DNA of 64,000 nucleotides from Apostichopus japonicus (taxonomy: Eukaryota > Echinodermata > Holothuroidea > Aspidochirotida > Stichopodidae), in NCBI RefSeq assembly GCF_037975245.1, contig NC_092561.1:1524501-1588500 (forward strand), written 5' to 3'. The position numbers and the translations under genes were made by a program. This document shows positions 1 to 11,990 of the stretch, one piece after another (position 1 is the stretch's first letter; each line of letters opens with the position of its first letter). Below the pieces are notes generated by a model. The model ran no database searches. It saw nothing but the letters and a program-made list of their open reading frames with translations, and was not told where the DNA came from.

Positions 1-2064
1 TCGCCACATTGTATTTCTCTTCTTCGATTTGGCTTTGATCTATAGGGCAGTACGAGTTTTTTTGTTTTATTCACGGAATTAAATCTCACCTAAATCTGGT
101 CATTATTTTGAAATATACGCTTCAGACCATGGATTATATACTGATCTTTTATTAACTATATACTGGCCTATATGTGACAAAGATGTTTCATACATACATT
201 GATTGAAACGCAATTAAAATAAACAAACTTAAGGAAGACGAAAACTTAGTTTGTGCATATCTATTATTCCTTAAATAGGGCAGTAAAGTATACCGTTCGT
301 TTATTCTTTGTTAAAACTCTCATCAGTGATACATAAGTTCTGTTTTGCACTGTGCATAAAAAAAAACCTCACTACCATCGATTTTTTGCCCTCTCGGCTT
401 TCAATAACAAGTGAGATTGTGAGGCGTGGGCTGTTGTCTGCTTTTGATAAATTTGGCGGGAAAAGACAAAGGTTGATCACAAAGATGCACTTGTTCATCT
501 TGTGAGGCTTTGTCTCGTTTCCAGAACAGGTTGAGACAACACCAGAGAAATCGAAGAGGATTTAGTTTTAATTGTATAAGCCTTATTTACTCGTATTACG
601 GGATTGGATTTCCAAATTCTTTGTTCCATCATATCTGCCACGCGCTCCCCTCGCGTGCCCATTTCTTTTAGTAATAGGGCTCGAGCAAATTAAACGGGCT
701 TTTGAATCAATATTGACGGCGAGAAAATTCGATCATAGTTAAATACTTTTTAGGGGAAAGATTATTCAAGATAAAATCCATCTACAAACAAAGCTTACAT
801 AACCCTATACTGAATAGCGGTCAATGTAGCCGCAATGTGGTTATACCCTGTTCGTTCGGTCTGTCATGTTTCTTTGTCTATTGGCGAAAAAGATGGTCTG
901 GCTAATTCCAGCTGTGTAAACGTGACCAGAAACAAAGATAATTGGTCCGAGTTTTAGTCAAGCATTATCTTCGTCAAAATTTCTCAGAATGAAAAAATGG
1001 ACATTTTAAGAATTGAAAAATATCAAAATCTTAAAAAAAAAATATTGTTCGTTAAATAACAAAGGCCTATGTATTTTGTACAATTACTTGAACTCACGTT
1101 GTAAACATGTCTTGGAAAATATGAAGAAATTAGAAAATGGTGTCAAACAGAATCCTATACCAAAAACATGACAAAATATAAAAGTATAAACAAACAAACA
1201 CACAGAGGCCTACTAGTTTTGCTCCCTTTCTTTCAAACCACTTTTTTCCGTCGTAACTTAACTTGCCTTATTACATTTATCCAATTCATTCATGTCATTT
1301 ATTTATTTTGTACATATACGTACATACATACAATCATGGAATGTAAATACTCAGTGCGTACATACATTTACATAGGACGATACAAAGATTACACTGTTTA
1401 TCGGAGCTAACGAAATGAATGGAATGGACAATGAAAATGAACTATAGCAACTTGCTAGTATAATAATAATAAATATTCATGAGAAAAAAATAAGCATGAG
1501 AAGTACACAATAATAAGACGAAAGGATATTATAAATAATTTAATCAAGGTAGTTTGCAATAAGATAGCATATATCTCTAATTTCGAGTTAACAATTGCAG
1601 ATGCTTTGAGAGGGAAGGTGCGGGGGGGGGGGGGGGTGGGTAGTTTTATTTGGAAGCTCAAATGGAGCATGCAGGTAATGTAAGAGTCTATGCTATGTTA
1701 TGTAAATAGCTATATTGTGAAGTGAAGCTTATTTGCATATTGAAAGTATTTAGACGGCTGTAGTGTATATGTAAATGTATGTAAATGTATGTATATGTAA
1801 ATGTTATTTCTGTTATTTGTATGTTAATTAGTTGCAGTAGCAGCTGTAATTATTAGTAGTGTGGAGGGTATTCGAGTGCAAGGTCTGGAAGTGAGACACT
1901 CCGTCAATATTATGTATAACTTAATGCACTCAACACATCGTGTTTGTGTATATTTATTCGCTAGGCTCCGCATGGAAAGCACTCACATATATACATAGCC
2001 CAGAACCTCTTATCGCCATCACCCTGCACATTATAGTAAGAAATAAACAAACATATTAAGTTAC
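1..2064. other. Non-coding flank, nothing recognised
   Basis: Only short, unsupported ORFs are present. The stretch has a 15-nt poly(G) run (1622-1636) and a small ATGTAAATGT-type repeat around 1755-1802. I see no splice-linked coding exons on either strand. Confidence 0.5.
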
Positions 2065-2177
2065 ATGACCACACATAGTCACGATGCAATGGGACTGGGG
2101 TTGAGAGCGGATCAGTCGTTCGGTAGTTTGGTTTTCGTGCCCAGGTTCTTTCCTGGGCGACTTTTTCTTAAAAAGTA
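2065..2177 (+). repeat. U2-headed repeat, copy A (5'-truncated)
   Basis: This matches the 3' part of copies B and C but lacks the U2-like head. It keeps the two 3' hairpins: a 7-bp stem with arms GCCCAGG/CCTGGGC, then a terminal hairpin with arms ACTTTTT/AAAAAGT. In B and C the terminal hairpin is ACTTTT/AAAAGT, so pairing is kept although the sequence differs. It ends 13 bp before copy B in the same orientation, giving a head-to-tail pair. Most likely it is a truncated copy of a snRNA-derived SINE-like element. Confidence 0.7.
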
Positions 2178-2190
2178 GTTGCATTAGAAG

Positions 2191-2380
2191 CTTCTCGGCT
2201 CTTTGGCTAAGATCATGTGTAATATATGTTCACTTTCGAGGGGAATGGTGATACACACATGACGTTGATCACACAGTCACAGTCTCGATGCAAGGGGACT
2301 GGGGTTGAGAGCGGATCAGTCGTTCGGTAGTTTGGTTTTCGTGCCCAGGTTCTTTCCTGGGTGACTTTTCTTCAAAAGTA
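2191..2380 (+). repeat. U2 snRNA-headed 190-bp element, copy B
   Basis: The first 41 nt match the 5' end of U2 snRNA (CTTCTCGG...TTTGGCTAAGATCA...GTTC) with about five differences, covering stem-loop I and the branch-point-pairing region. From there it diverges completely from U2. A hairpin with arms TTC(C/A)/GGGGAA follows, then a unique middle, a T-rich tract near 2330-2342 that could resemble an Sm site, the GCCCAGG hairpin and a terminal ACTTTT-CTTC-AAAAGT hairpin. Length is the same as copy C (190 bp), close to genuine U2. SINEs with snRNA-derived heads (SINEU type) are known, so a retroposon is the conservative reading. Confidence 0.75.
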
Positions 2381-4407
2381 TTTAGAGACATATCAATTTT
2401 TTCGTATAAATAGATAAGTCCACCCACACTCCTCAGTCTCAAACTGTACAATGATGAATAATACCATCATGACACAAAATTCACGCATGTCGGATGTGCG
2501 CACGTGGCCAAATGACGCCGGTACGCGCAGCCAGTTGGCCAAAACGCACTTCAAACAGTATGAATAGTACCCAATTTAATGTTAATTTATGTTTCTAAGC
2601 TGAATGCATGGATAAACAAAATATTAACGTTTCAAGTTTATCTCAAGTTACATATAATAGGTGTGGTTTTTTGTTCTCCCTCTGCCTACAACCACTGGCA
2701 AGTTCATTTCTATTATTCAAGGTTAATATCTATAATCGCGCATGATCTTCCACCCAAACCAATAAATGAAGTAACAGACTTCGTTGGCCGCATCGTATAT
2801 ATACATGAAGGGAACTATCCAAACATATATATACAGTATACAACACGAACTCCAAGGACTTTACTGAAATAGACCCAGCACGAGTCTAACAACAAAGTTG
2901 TCATCAATTACTGCCGATATACATATAGCAGGGAGCTGCTACTCTAACCCTGCATATAGTTCATCTGGACACAAGGAAACATGCTCTGCATGCAGGGTTG
3001 AAAATGTTACCCAAAGCAGCGGGGATGATATTATATGACAAGTGGGCTCACAGACGATAAGAAGATTGTAATACAACGGACGATAAGCACAATGCATTAT
3101 GTGTAAATATCATTTCTTCTTCGAACAAAGTCAGTTCATGTTTTAGGCCTGATGTTCACCTTTCGTGACGTCATCGAGAAAAATCTACATATACTTCAAT
3201 AAGTCCTGAGGCTGTCAAACGCAATATATATACTGATTACTGTTTTTGTTTCTTACACATTGTAGGCAATTAATACATTAATTCTGGATTTGAAATGACT
3301 GGTTTATCTAATTCAGTGTTTGTTTAATCGTTGTATTCAATGTATAGATAAATGCTTACACCGGTAATATTTATATATTGTACTAATTTTTAGTGAAGTT
3401 TAAAACCATTAGCCGATTTATGTTGATATATAGTGAACATACACATATGCACGCCGTAGACACATGCCAAGCACCATCTGTTTCTGTATATTCTCGCCGA
3501 TCCGCAAACTATACGCGATATCTGGAAATATTTTTCGGTGGCTTGCGGGATTTTCCCCGGCGGACGTCGGAAAAAAAAATTATCAAGGTTTTCGAGCCAT
3601 GCAGGCGAAGGAGGTCGATGAAATTATTTGTATTAACATCGAATCATAGCTAGCTGTTCGTATATTCTGAGCATCGATTCTGAGGTGGGGGGGGGGCAGG
3701 ACGTGGGTCGTGATTCAGTCCCATGGACGATCCTGGGTTCGTAGGTTTAAAAGTTTATGGAAAATGCTGTGGGCAAAAGTCACATCAGGTGAAAGTTTAG
3801 TGGGCAATTAGGGGATGCAAATGGCACAACGCCAAAGTAAGCTAAGTAACATGGTGAAACGTGCACACATTTCCTTGAAATGACGTTTTCCACCTATTGT
3901 TGGTTAATGTTCTCACAATAGTCTATATACCAAAACGAGAGCTTGGAAGTCAGCACGATAGGATGTCATTAACGGATGTACATTGGCAAAAAACAAACAC
4001 AAAATCTGTTTTCACTCTTGTTACTTTGACCTTGAGTTGTGTTTACGGTTCATATTCTTCGAACAAGGGTTGTTGTGAATCAAGGTACAATTTACTACTG
4101 AACGTGCGATTGTACTCATCATATCCAGGCTGTTTGTCTAGTGAACATGTGAGTGTATTCATATCCTGTTTGTGACGCGATTGTCAGTTCAAAAACCTGA
4201 ACAAACAAAAACAGTAGTTGTAGTTACTTACAACGGCAGTATGACGTCACACAATGTATGGTTTCACTTCTGGAATGAAACGCATAGATGTCGAAATAAA
4301 ATACCCCACCCCCCAAAAAAAAACGCAAATAGGGAATAAATTAAAAATTTCATCATAATTCCCTCTCTGTCAAAATATGAACTAAACAACGGACGCATCC
4401 TCTTTAG
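2381..4407. other. Non-coding interval
   Basis: No recognisable gene. It contains a G run near 3687-3696 and AT-rich sequence. The short ORFs show no domain and no splice partners. Confidence 0.45.
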
Positions 4408-4640
4408 GTTAACGGCGCCGGTGCCTTTCAATCATAAGGTCCCGAGTTCGAGTCACTCCAAGATTAATGTATGTCGTCCAGTTACAGAGTTGTTGACAAT
4501 TGACAATTCATAATCATGGACGTTAAACATGAATCTAAGAGACTGACCTCGGTCAGCTTGCGGCTTTGATAAGCCAATGATGGCTTCTTCGCGAGTTCCT
4601 GCTTGCAGGAGGATCTAAAATACAATATATACATACATGT
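4408..4640 (+). mobile_element. tRNA-derived SINE, copy 1
   Basis: It has a pol III B-box-like segment (GAGTTCGAGTCACTCC, about 4443-4458) after a degenerate tRNA-like 5' part. A body rich in short inverted motifs follows, including TCCTGCTTGCAGGA, and the tail begins GGATCTAAAATACAATATA. A second copy on the opposite strand at 61625-61833 shares body and tail, which shows a dispersed retroposon. The A box is not clearly recognisable here, so the 5' limit is approximate. Confidence 0.7.
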
Positions 4641-5210
4641 GTGTGTGTGTGTACATGTCGCCTCGCATACAGCGTCGAAAATAGCTTGCAATAGCTTGCA
4701 ACCCTGTGCAAATAACTGTACTGACTCAAAAAGTAACGGATTTTCCTCAGTTGATACAAAACATCTGTTGTGACTTTTATCCAACAAAGTCAGCCAACAT
4801 ACTTTGCGGTTATCTTTTATTTGCAGTGTTTAAAAAAAGTTGTCCTTCCTTGGAAAACAACAAGTTGCTTGGAAAAGCTGTAGTTGGACTATGGCACGCC
4901 ATTTCAGCATGCAGAAATTGTGGAACGATTCTAAATCAGATGAGACTTCTAGAATTACGTTAGAAAATATGTTAGCTCTTTATTTCATAGTGCAATAAAG
5001 CAGAACATTCTATCCATGTGGTTTTTCTCATTTGGGTTTTTAGATATGCCTATTTAAATATATTAGTTTACACTCGATGAATTCAGGCAATTCATTCCAA
5101 GTCCTTGCTTCATAAATTCAAAATAGGACGCTTTGCACTCCATGATGAGTTTCGGCAAGACTTTTTGTAGAAAAGCATAAAATACATTTTTATTTTACAC
5201 TTTAATTCTT

Positions 5211-5356
5211 TTTGGATTCCCGAAAGGGAAACTTATGGAGTTACCCTTACGACCTTGCAACATCGTGAGGGGGACAGCGGATTGCAAAGTCGGCAATGAC
5301 TATAACGCGGATCACAAAGTCGGTACTTACTAGTACGGTTAGATTCGTTCGATACG
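5211..5356 (+). repeat. Dispersed repeat (copy 1 of pair with 30031-30177)
   Basis: About 145 bp match the reverse complement of 30031-30177 over nearly the whole length. Two internal sub-repeats of the type CAAAGTCGG(C/T)A are present (about 5284 and 5315). No clear terminal inverted repeats, tail or coding content were seen, so I cannot assign a class. Confidence 0.65.
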
Positions 5357-6614
5357 GCAGCATAAAGAAACGTTTTACTCAAAGCCAAAGCCAAAGTAAA
5401 TTAATCAGGTCACACATTCGGAATCTATGTATGCTAATTATGTTCTTCAATACCGCCCTTATTACTTTTCGGGAAACATTTCATGCTGTAGTTTTGATCA
5501 TATATATATAATTTTCGGATGATTGACGGCGAGCTGACATGAAGTACTTAACTAGTTAGTCAGTTGTATTATCATATGGGGAGGGGTTGGGGTGGGGGGG
5601 GGTTGTAAGTTAACAACACAACAATTCAGATAAAGTCAAACATTCAAGGACATCATAATTATTTGTTCTTTTTTAAAAACAAACATGTTACAAAGTTATA
5701 TAAAAATGTATCACACAGGCATGATTTAATGCTTAGGCTTGTACCCCCCCCCCCCTTTATTTCTGCAAATTGATTAGCCTTTATACCGATTGAAACATGC
5801 TTACATAAAGTCACGTCAGTTGACCCTCCTCAATTGCTCGAAATAATTTCTCTTAGGTATGGACATGGCAGGGCAGCTAAAGGTTGGGACTATATGCCTG
5901 GATGACAGTGAGTCCCTGCAGGTGATACCAGGCTTGTCGGTCAATCCCAGCGTTCGTTTGTACTCAAATAAAGCATGATGTTGTAGTAAATATTGGTGTT
6001 TACTGGGTTGCTGTATAAACGACGCCGACAAAGTGAAAATTATTTACCTCATTATTCAATGACGTTCATAGAATAGTAAATATTCATATTATGCATGGGC
6101 GGGATTTATTGCGATCCTAACGGAAAATATCTTCGAGAAAAACAACGTTCAAAGTTGTAAATATTTCGACTTTTTTATACCATAATTTGAAGTAAGATTT
6201 GAATAGATAAGCTAGTTAGGCCTTTGTTTATCGTTAGGGCATCGTGGGGTCAATGAGGTCGAGAAAATCATATAGGAAAGGACGCAAAACGCTGCTTTAA
6301 TTGGCCCATGTGTACTCGCAATCTCAGTCTTCGGGGTATATTCTTATGATGCATGTACCAATATACCAATAACTCATATACACACGATATTGTGTAGGCC
6401 TATATACCAGGTTAATATTTCTGTGGTTGTATATTCGTATACTTCGCATAAGTCTGACTGATACAGTGATAGCTTATATACTTGACGTTATATACCAGAA
6501 TAAACGTCGTGTGTTTGCATTGTAACCTGTTAACTTATATATCGAAATAACAATAAAACAAAAACTGTTGGCAAACTGCTTATCCACTAAAGAGCATGTG
6601 TACATATAAGAGAA

Positions 6615-6702
6615 TGTGTAAAAGTAAGTTGGCATGTCGTTTCCATCCTATAGCAGGATCCTGCTAAAGGATGGAAACGTCAGGCCCACTTACTTTTACA
6701 CA
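6615..6702. repeat. 88-bp near-perfect palindrome
   Basis: The outer arms are exact 15-nt inverse complements (TGTGTAAAAGTAAGT / ACTTACTTTTACACA). After an 8/8-nt mismatch, 11-nt arms (CGTTTCCATCC / GGATGGAAACG) pair exactly. The centre is a perfect 14-nt palindrome (AGCAGGATCCTGCT). As RNA or single-stranded DNA it would fold into one long hairpin. It is probably a very short foldback MITE; no clear target duplication was seen. Confidence 0.75.
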
Positions 6703-7243
6703 ACTTACATTTCAACCAAACTCGCACCAGAAATTATGAAAGTTTGTGTAACTGTTTGGAATTGAAAGTAAAACTATATTTGTGTGCCACAACTATATAT
6801 ATACTTTCTGTGTTTGAGCATGTAGCTATTACCGGATATAGCTCCATGATACGAGTTAAGTGGTAAATAACTCGCTAATTAGAGTTCAATCAATTAATTT
6901 TTGATCATATAGATCTTTTAATTAAAATCATGAGTCAAATGTGCAATGGGTTGGTCAGAGTAACACGAAATATACAACACAAACGCATATATTATAATAT
7001 CCATACCGCTTTTAGGGTATTAAGTTTTCTAGATTTTTGTGGCTTGTTTCCTGGTATAGAGGAAGTATAACCGTGTAACTTGATTTGAAGACTTGCTATC
7101 ATGGAACCGACCACAAGTCACTTGAGTCGTGTGAGTGAAACTCGATAACCGTATTAAGTTTCTGATGGGGGATAAGGTGCGGCTTCCTGAGTGGCATGTG
7201 GCGAAAAAAGAATAATGACCGTTACGAAGTGGAGGTTTCTTCT

Positions 7244-7560
7244 ATATGGAACGCGGAAAGGGTTAACGTGAGGCGCCGTCCACTTAGAAATGGTCGTTCA
7301 CACAGAAACCGTTCACTTAGAGATCGCCGCTCAAATGCAAGCAGTCGCCCACTTATAAATTGCCGTTTAACGTGAGGCGCCGTCCACTCAGAGATGGTTG
7401 TTCACTCAGAGACCGTCTACTCAGAGATCGTTGCTCAAATGCAACAGCCGCCCAGTTTGAAATCGTCGTTGAAGTACAGAAACCGTTCATTCAGAAATGG
7501 CCGTTGACTCAGAAATCGTCCACTTACAAATCGCCGGTCGATGCTGAGCCGCGCCTACTT
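7244..7560 (+). repeat. Left inverted terminal region of foldback element
   Basis: This is a run of alternating short motifs (TTAGAAATGGTCGTTCA, GAGATCGCCGCTCAAAT and similar), reverse-complementary to 9085-9429. The leading block with GAGGCGCCGTCCA appears twice (about 7271 and 7373), so the end itself contains a ~100-bp duplication. Confidence 0.75.
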
Positions 7561-9084
7561 AGAATTCGTCCTCCCTTTACAATGGCTATATACGTATGCA
7601 TTAAGTGGGCGTGGACTATTTATCGGCTGTGCTCCCGCCCAGTAACGTACACCGAGCTGTAACAGTAGAACGCTGTTGTTCCCGCCTCATTCAATTCGTC
7701 CCTCGGCGCCCCTCCCTTTTTCAGGAGAGTAATTTCGTCTCGGTACACCGAAGACCACATGCAATGAAAGTTTCAAGAATCCAAAAGAAATAAGATGGCA
7801 GAAATAATCCACACGTTGGGGGTCGAAAATGCCGAAGAAGTTTCCCGTAATTACTTCGAAAGGGAACAGGCAACTCATAGACAAACAGGAATAACTAATT
7901 TGGAAAGTAGTAACATCCGTCGCCAGGCCCAGTTTTTTTTCATTGGTCTAATCAATTTGACCGAGATTTGACCTTTCATGTGCTCAGTATTTGTCAAAAT
8001 AAAAGAAAGTGATGACTTAACATGTATGCTTCAGTAACTGAGCATCAAATATAACATATTCTTGGCCATGGAAAAGTGTGATGTGTATCATGATGACCAT
8101 AGATGATCATAACTGTTCACCCTTGTAACTACAAATGTTAATATTTCATTTTTAATTTACAATAATGAATAAATAAATTGTAACTATGAAATACTATAGG
8201 CGTTACACAATAGTAATTCCACTAGCTGTTACAAATTTACAAAACATTGTAATCACTTAATGATCCCTTACTATGAATTATTAAATTCAGTGTTACCAAG
8301 TAACGTTTCATGACAAATGTAATAGTATATCATTAAAACAAATCAATTGTATTAATAAGTCAATAATCATTTGAAGAAATTACAATTCGTTTGAAATAAA
8401 AATTTGTATATAATTGCAAGTTAAAAATTCTTCATGTGTGGTACTTATTAATACGACATTAGTTGTCAAAAATTAATTATTCATCATTATGAAGTAATAA
8501 CTCATTTTTTAACAATTAATATTTCATTAAAATATACAAGTATTTCATTACAGCAAATTATAATTCGTACTAAAAAATCAATAATTTTGGGGAAAATTGT
8601 ACTCACGAATTATTCATTAAAAATACTAACGGGCTTAATTATACGTCGTCTCAACATGCACAAACTCCCGAAGATTGAGTACGAACCGACACTGTATGAA
8701 ATGGATCAAAACAAATAAGTATGAGGATCAAGTCTAGTATTAGGGATTGGCCGCAAGCGGAGGAATACCAGCACCGTACTCATACACTCATCATACTAAC
8801 GTTAGATTTGTATTGCGAAAGATCCATCTTTTTTTCCAGAGGCCTAAAGAAGCACGCCTACTTTTATAACAGTTGATTCACTGCAATCAAGCAAATCTGC
8901 CGTTCTTCTGTTGTTGAAACCGATATTCACAAATTCCTCGAGTTGTATATCATCGTTTTGATCTATTTTAATTTGTGATTGAAAATTCAATGAACGAGTA
9001 CGAGTGCGAACGGTCGACGCACCTCGACTCTGTGATTGAAAAGTTCACGCCCGCCCACGATATAAATATGCAAGTTTGGCTGTC

Positions 9085-9429
9085 ACTCAAATGGACGATC
9101 TCTGAGACGACGATCTCTGAGTGGGCGATCTCTGAATGGACGATTTCTGAATCACGACGATTTCTCAGTCGCGGCGGTTTCTAAGTCAACGGCCATTTCT
9201 AAATGGACGGTTCCCGAAAATGTGGGTGTGTTTGCGCGGCAATCTCTGATTATACGGCCTGTGTATATATCAACGGCCATCTCTAAATGGACGGCGCCTC
9301 ACGTTAAACGGCGATTTCAAAATGAACGGCTGCTGTATTTGAGCGGCGATCTCTAAGTGGACGGTTTCTGAGCGAACGACCATTCCTATTTGGACGGCGC
9401 CTCGTGTTGACCCTTTCCGCGTTCCATAT
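9085..9429 (-). repeat. Right inverted terminal region of foldback element
   Basis: Read on the minus strand from 9429 it reproduces the left end: ATATGGAACGCGGAAAGGG, then GAGGCGCCGTCCA, then short units ending in CGCCGTTCA or CGTCCA. The GAGGCGCCGTCCA block is again present twice. Divergence between the arms indicates an old insertion. Confidence 0.75.
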
Positions 9430-9790
9430 CTTCTAAGCTAAGCCCAACAAGATTGTCCGGATAGCTTGAGACACGAACGTGAATGGGGAGTGTATGTTAA
9501 TGCCCCATGTCCAAGACTTGCACTATAAACAACAACAACAATAATCAAAACGGTCTTAGAAAGCTTTCATCTGTTCACTGTGAGTGAGATCAAAAACAAA
9601 ACAGAACAGAAAAGCAATAAATACAACCTGTTTGCAACTTCTCAGACAGTGTATCGTTTGGTCATTTTATCCTTATTTGAAAATTAGAAGAAATAAAGGA
9701 ACAGTTTAGTGATGATATGCTTTGTATTCCTTTTCTTTATCCAGAAATAAGAAATCTGTGTAAGGTACCCCGAATCTTTAATCCAACAAA

Positions 9791-9999
9791 GCAATTTTTT
9801 AACCTATAATATTACAATATTTATAATTATATATTTTTCCCCTGCTACTTCCGGTGTTGCACTCATAAACACAATATTACAATTTTACTCCAAGTTGGCA
9901 ATTTTTTAACCTATAATATTACCCTATTTATAATTATATCTGTTTTTTCCTGCTATACTTCCCGTGTTGCACTCATAAACACAAACTTACAATTTTAAC
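9791..9999. repeat. 107-bp tandem duplication
   Basis: Two adjacent units start GCAATTTTTTAACC at 9791 and 9898 and both contain GTGTTGCACTCATAAACACA. They differ by a few substitutions and small indels. No coding content. Confidence 0.7.
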
Positions 10000-11597
10000 A
10001 TGAATATGGATGGCCACGATCCGCATTAATATCACAGTTTACGTTGGATTTATTAGGTGCCAGGAAGATTTATATCGTATTCCTATCATGGTTGTGTGGG
10101 CAGGCTATTCGTTTAAGACATATTTCAATTTACTTTCTTTAAGCGAATAAGACTAAGTTTCATTGTTTTTCCCGAAATCTTTATAAGGGCGAACAATTGG
10201 TAGTAAGAGTTCTAACTGAGAGAGGCCTATACACCCCCTTCCCGACACCCCCCCCCCCTTCGTCGCCCTCGCTAGTTACACCACTGCAATGGACAATACC
10301 GACTATTTTAAGCATGAATTGTCAGTCGAGTGCAATTGTAGTTGCATACGCGCACCATCATCTGTATTTCTCCTCAAACATCGAAACAAGACGCTTTTCC
10401 AGTTTCTAAAGGTCAAACATTTGCCTCAATTCCTCAAGTAGCCTGTCATTGTCATTGTCGACACTTTTAAATTTAATTGTTAATTCGTCAATTTAAGGGA
10501 ATTATTAACTTTCGAGAAAAGATTGTGACCTTGGAAACAGCATCTGAAAAAAACATATGTTGGCGTAAAACGGTTATACGATGTAGTTTACCGAGAAATA
10601 TTTTCTGCCTTTGGTTTGTAACGATGAAAGGCAACTCTACAAAAACGATGGCGCTCTTTTTAAAGAACATCACGGCCAGTGGACTTATTATGGCGAGAGA
10701 GTCAGCCCATAGCTTTGATCAGCTCACAGCAAGCATATTTATGGAAAGAGCTCACATAAATAGGACTCCATGATCAAGCAAGCGCAATTTTTGTTCGTGG
10801 AATATAGCTACGTCTCTCGGGAGGATGGTTATGCCAGCCCCCTCCCCCCCCCCCCCCGTGGTCAACTCAGCTTTCTTTTAATCAGGCTTGTTCTTGACTA
10901 TAGTTAAATGTTTCCATTTCTATTAATTGCTTGTCTACTTTGCACCATATACTCGTATTTTATCCCTTTTTGCTGCATATTTTTCGCTATACTGCAGGAG
11001 CTGCGCTACGCACAATTTGATAAGACTTGTTACCCACCCCATCCCCTTCCTTACCTGCAAGCGCAACTTGGTTGTTTCGAATAAATATTGAGCAGGTTGC
11101 ATACTGCCCTACTGACCGTGACACACGTTTCAACTCAACCGTATCAACCTGTAGTGGTGTTTGTGTGAGTGTGTGCGTTTACGACTGACTAGTTGCGACA
11201 CATCGAGATTGCCATTTTATAATATGTCGCATCACGGCATTTGTAAACTCTTCATATAGTATTTCCTGACTGACAGTTTACAATGTGTGGCAGGTCATAG
11301 CTTGCAGTGTACTGTGGTGGGTTCACTCCTGCTCAAATTAACCAGTTTTAACAAACGTAACCGATCGCGGCGGAAGTCATGTTGCATGTTGACCTAGCCG
11401 AGAATCGGTCGCTAACAGAAAACAGTCGTTCGGGCGTAGTGCGCTCACGACGATCGATCTGCATCAGGTTACAGGGTTACAACCCCGACACGACACTTTA
11501 ATGTTCTGTCACAGTCATTTAACCTCCCCTCGAGAGACAACGGCGGACGGCATGTCATCTATCTTCTCCGTCTGCCAGCTACAGGAAAGGACAATTA
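10000..11597. other. Non-coding interval left of the large transposon
   Basis: No gene recognised. It holds poly(C) runs near 10248-10258 and 10842-10857 and otherwise unremarkable AT-rich sequence up to the CACTG end at 11598. Confidence 0.45.
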
Positions 11598-11614
11598 CAC
11601 TGTTAAAAAAAATT
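11598..11614 (+). repeat. Left terminal inverted repeat (CACTG...)
   Basis: The 17 bases CACTGTTAAAAAAAATT are exactly reverse-complementary to 24873-24889. The flank ends in TA. Confidence 0.85.
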
Positions 11615-11990
11615 GTAAATTTACAGTAAATTCCTGTCGATTTTTACAGAAAAAGCCGGTTTTCTATATTTACATGTAAACGTCTGTTATTTTAACAGAC
11701 GTTTTCTGTACAGCAAGTGGTTTACACAAAATTGTAGTATTTTTCCCTCCAAAGAAAATTTACAGGAAAATCCTGTAAAATTTTCCAGAATATGTCAGTT
11801 TTTAATATTTACATGTAAAATTCTGTGATTTTTACAGACGTTTTATGTTACAGCAAGTGGTTTACAAAAAATTGTAGTATTTTTCCCTCCAATGAAAATT
11901 TACAGGATAATTCTGTAAAATTTTCCAGAATATGTCAGTTTTTTATATTTACATGTAAAATTCTGTGATTTTTACAGACGTTATGTGTGT
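11615..11990 (+). repeat. Left subterminal tandem array, ~140-bp unit
   Basis: Nearly three units can be counted from the palindrome TTTACATGTAAA at 11669, 11808 and 11948. Each also has GTTTTCTGTACAGCAAGTGG-like and TTTTTCCCTCC segments. Subterminal repeats in plant En/Spm bind the accessory protein TnpA; a similar binding role here is inference. Confidence 0.75.

Larger units (their letters stand above)
7244..9429. mobile_element. Foldback (TU-like) element with repeat-built inverted ends
   Basis: The two ends are long inverted repeats (about 320-345 bp), both starting ATATGGAACGCGGAAAGGGT and then GAGGCGCCGTCCA. They consist of degenerate ~20-nt units of the type CTTAGAAATCGCCGTTCA. The flanks carry a 5-bp direct repeat CTTCT immediately outside both ends, consistent with a target-site duplication. 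The ~1.5-kb interior is AT-rich without a recognisable ORF, so the element is non-autonomous. The architecture resembles foldback TU elements described in sea urchins, whose ends contain short tandem repeats; the family link is inference. Confidence 0.75.

Noticed and set aside
2191-2380. A functional U2 snRNA gene
   Set aside because: Only the first ~41 nt match U2; the rest, including the canonical Sm site and stem-loops III/IV, does not.
6615-6702. microRNA precursor
   Set aside because: The almost perfect symmetric palindrome with a self-complementary centre fits a foldback element better; no evidence of transcription.
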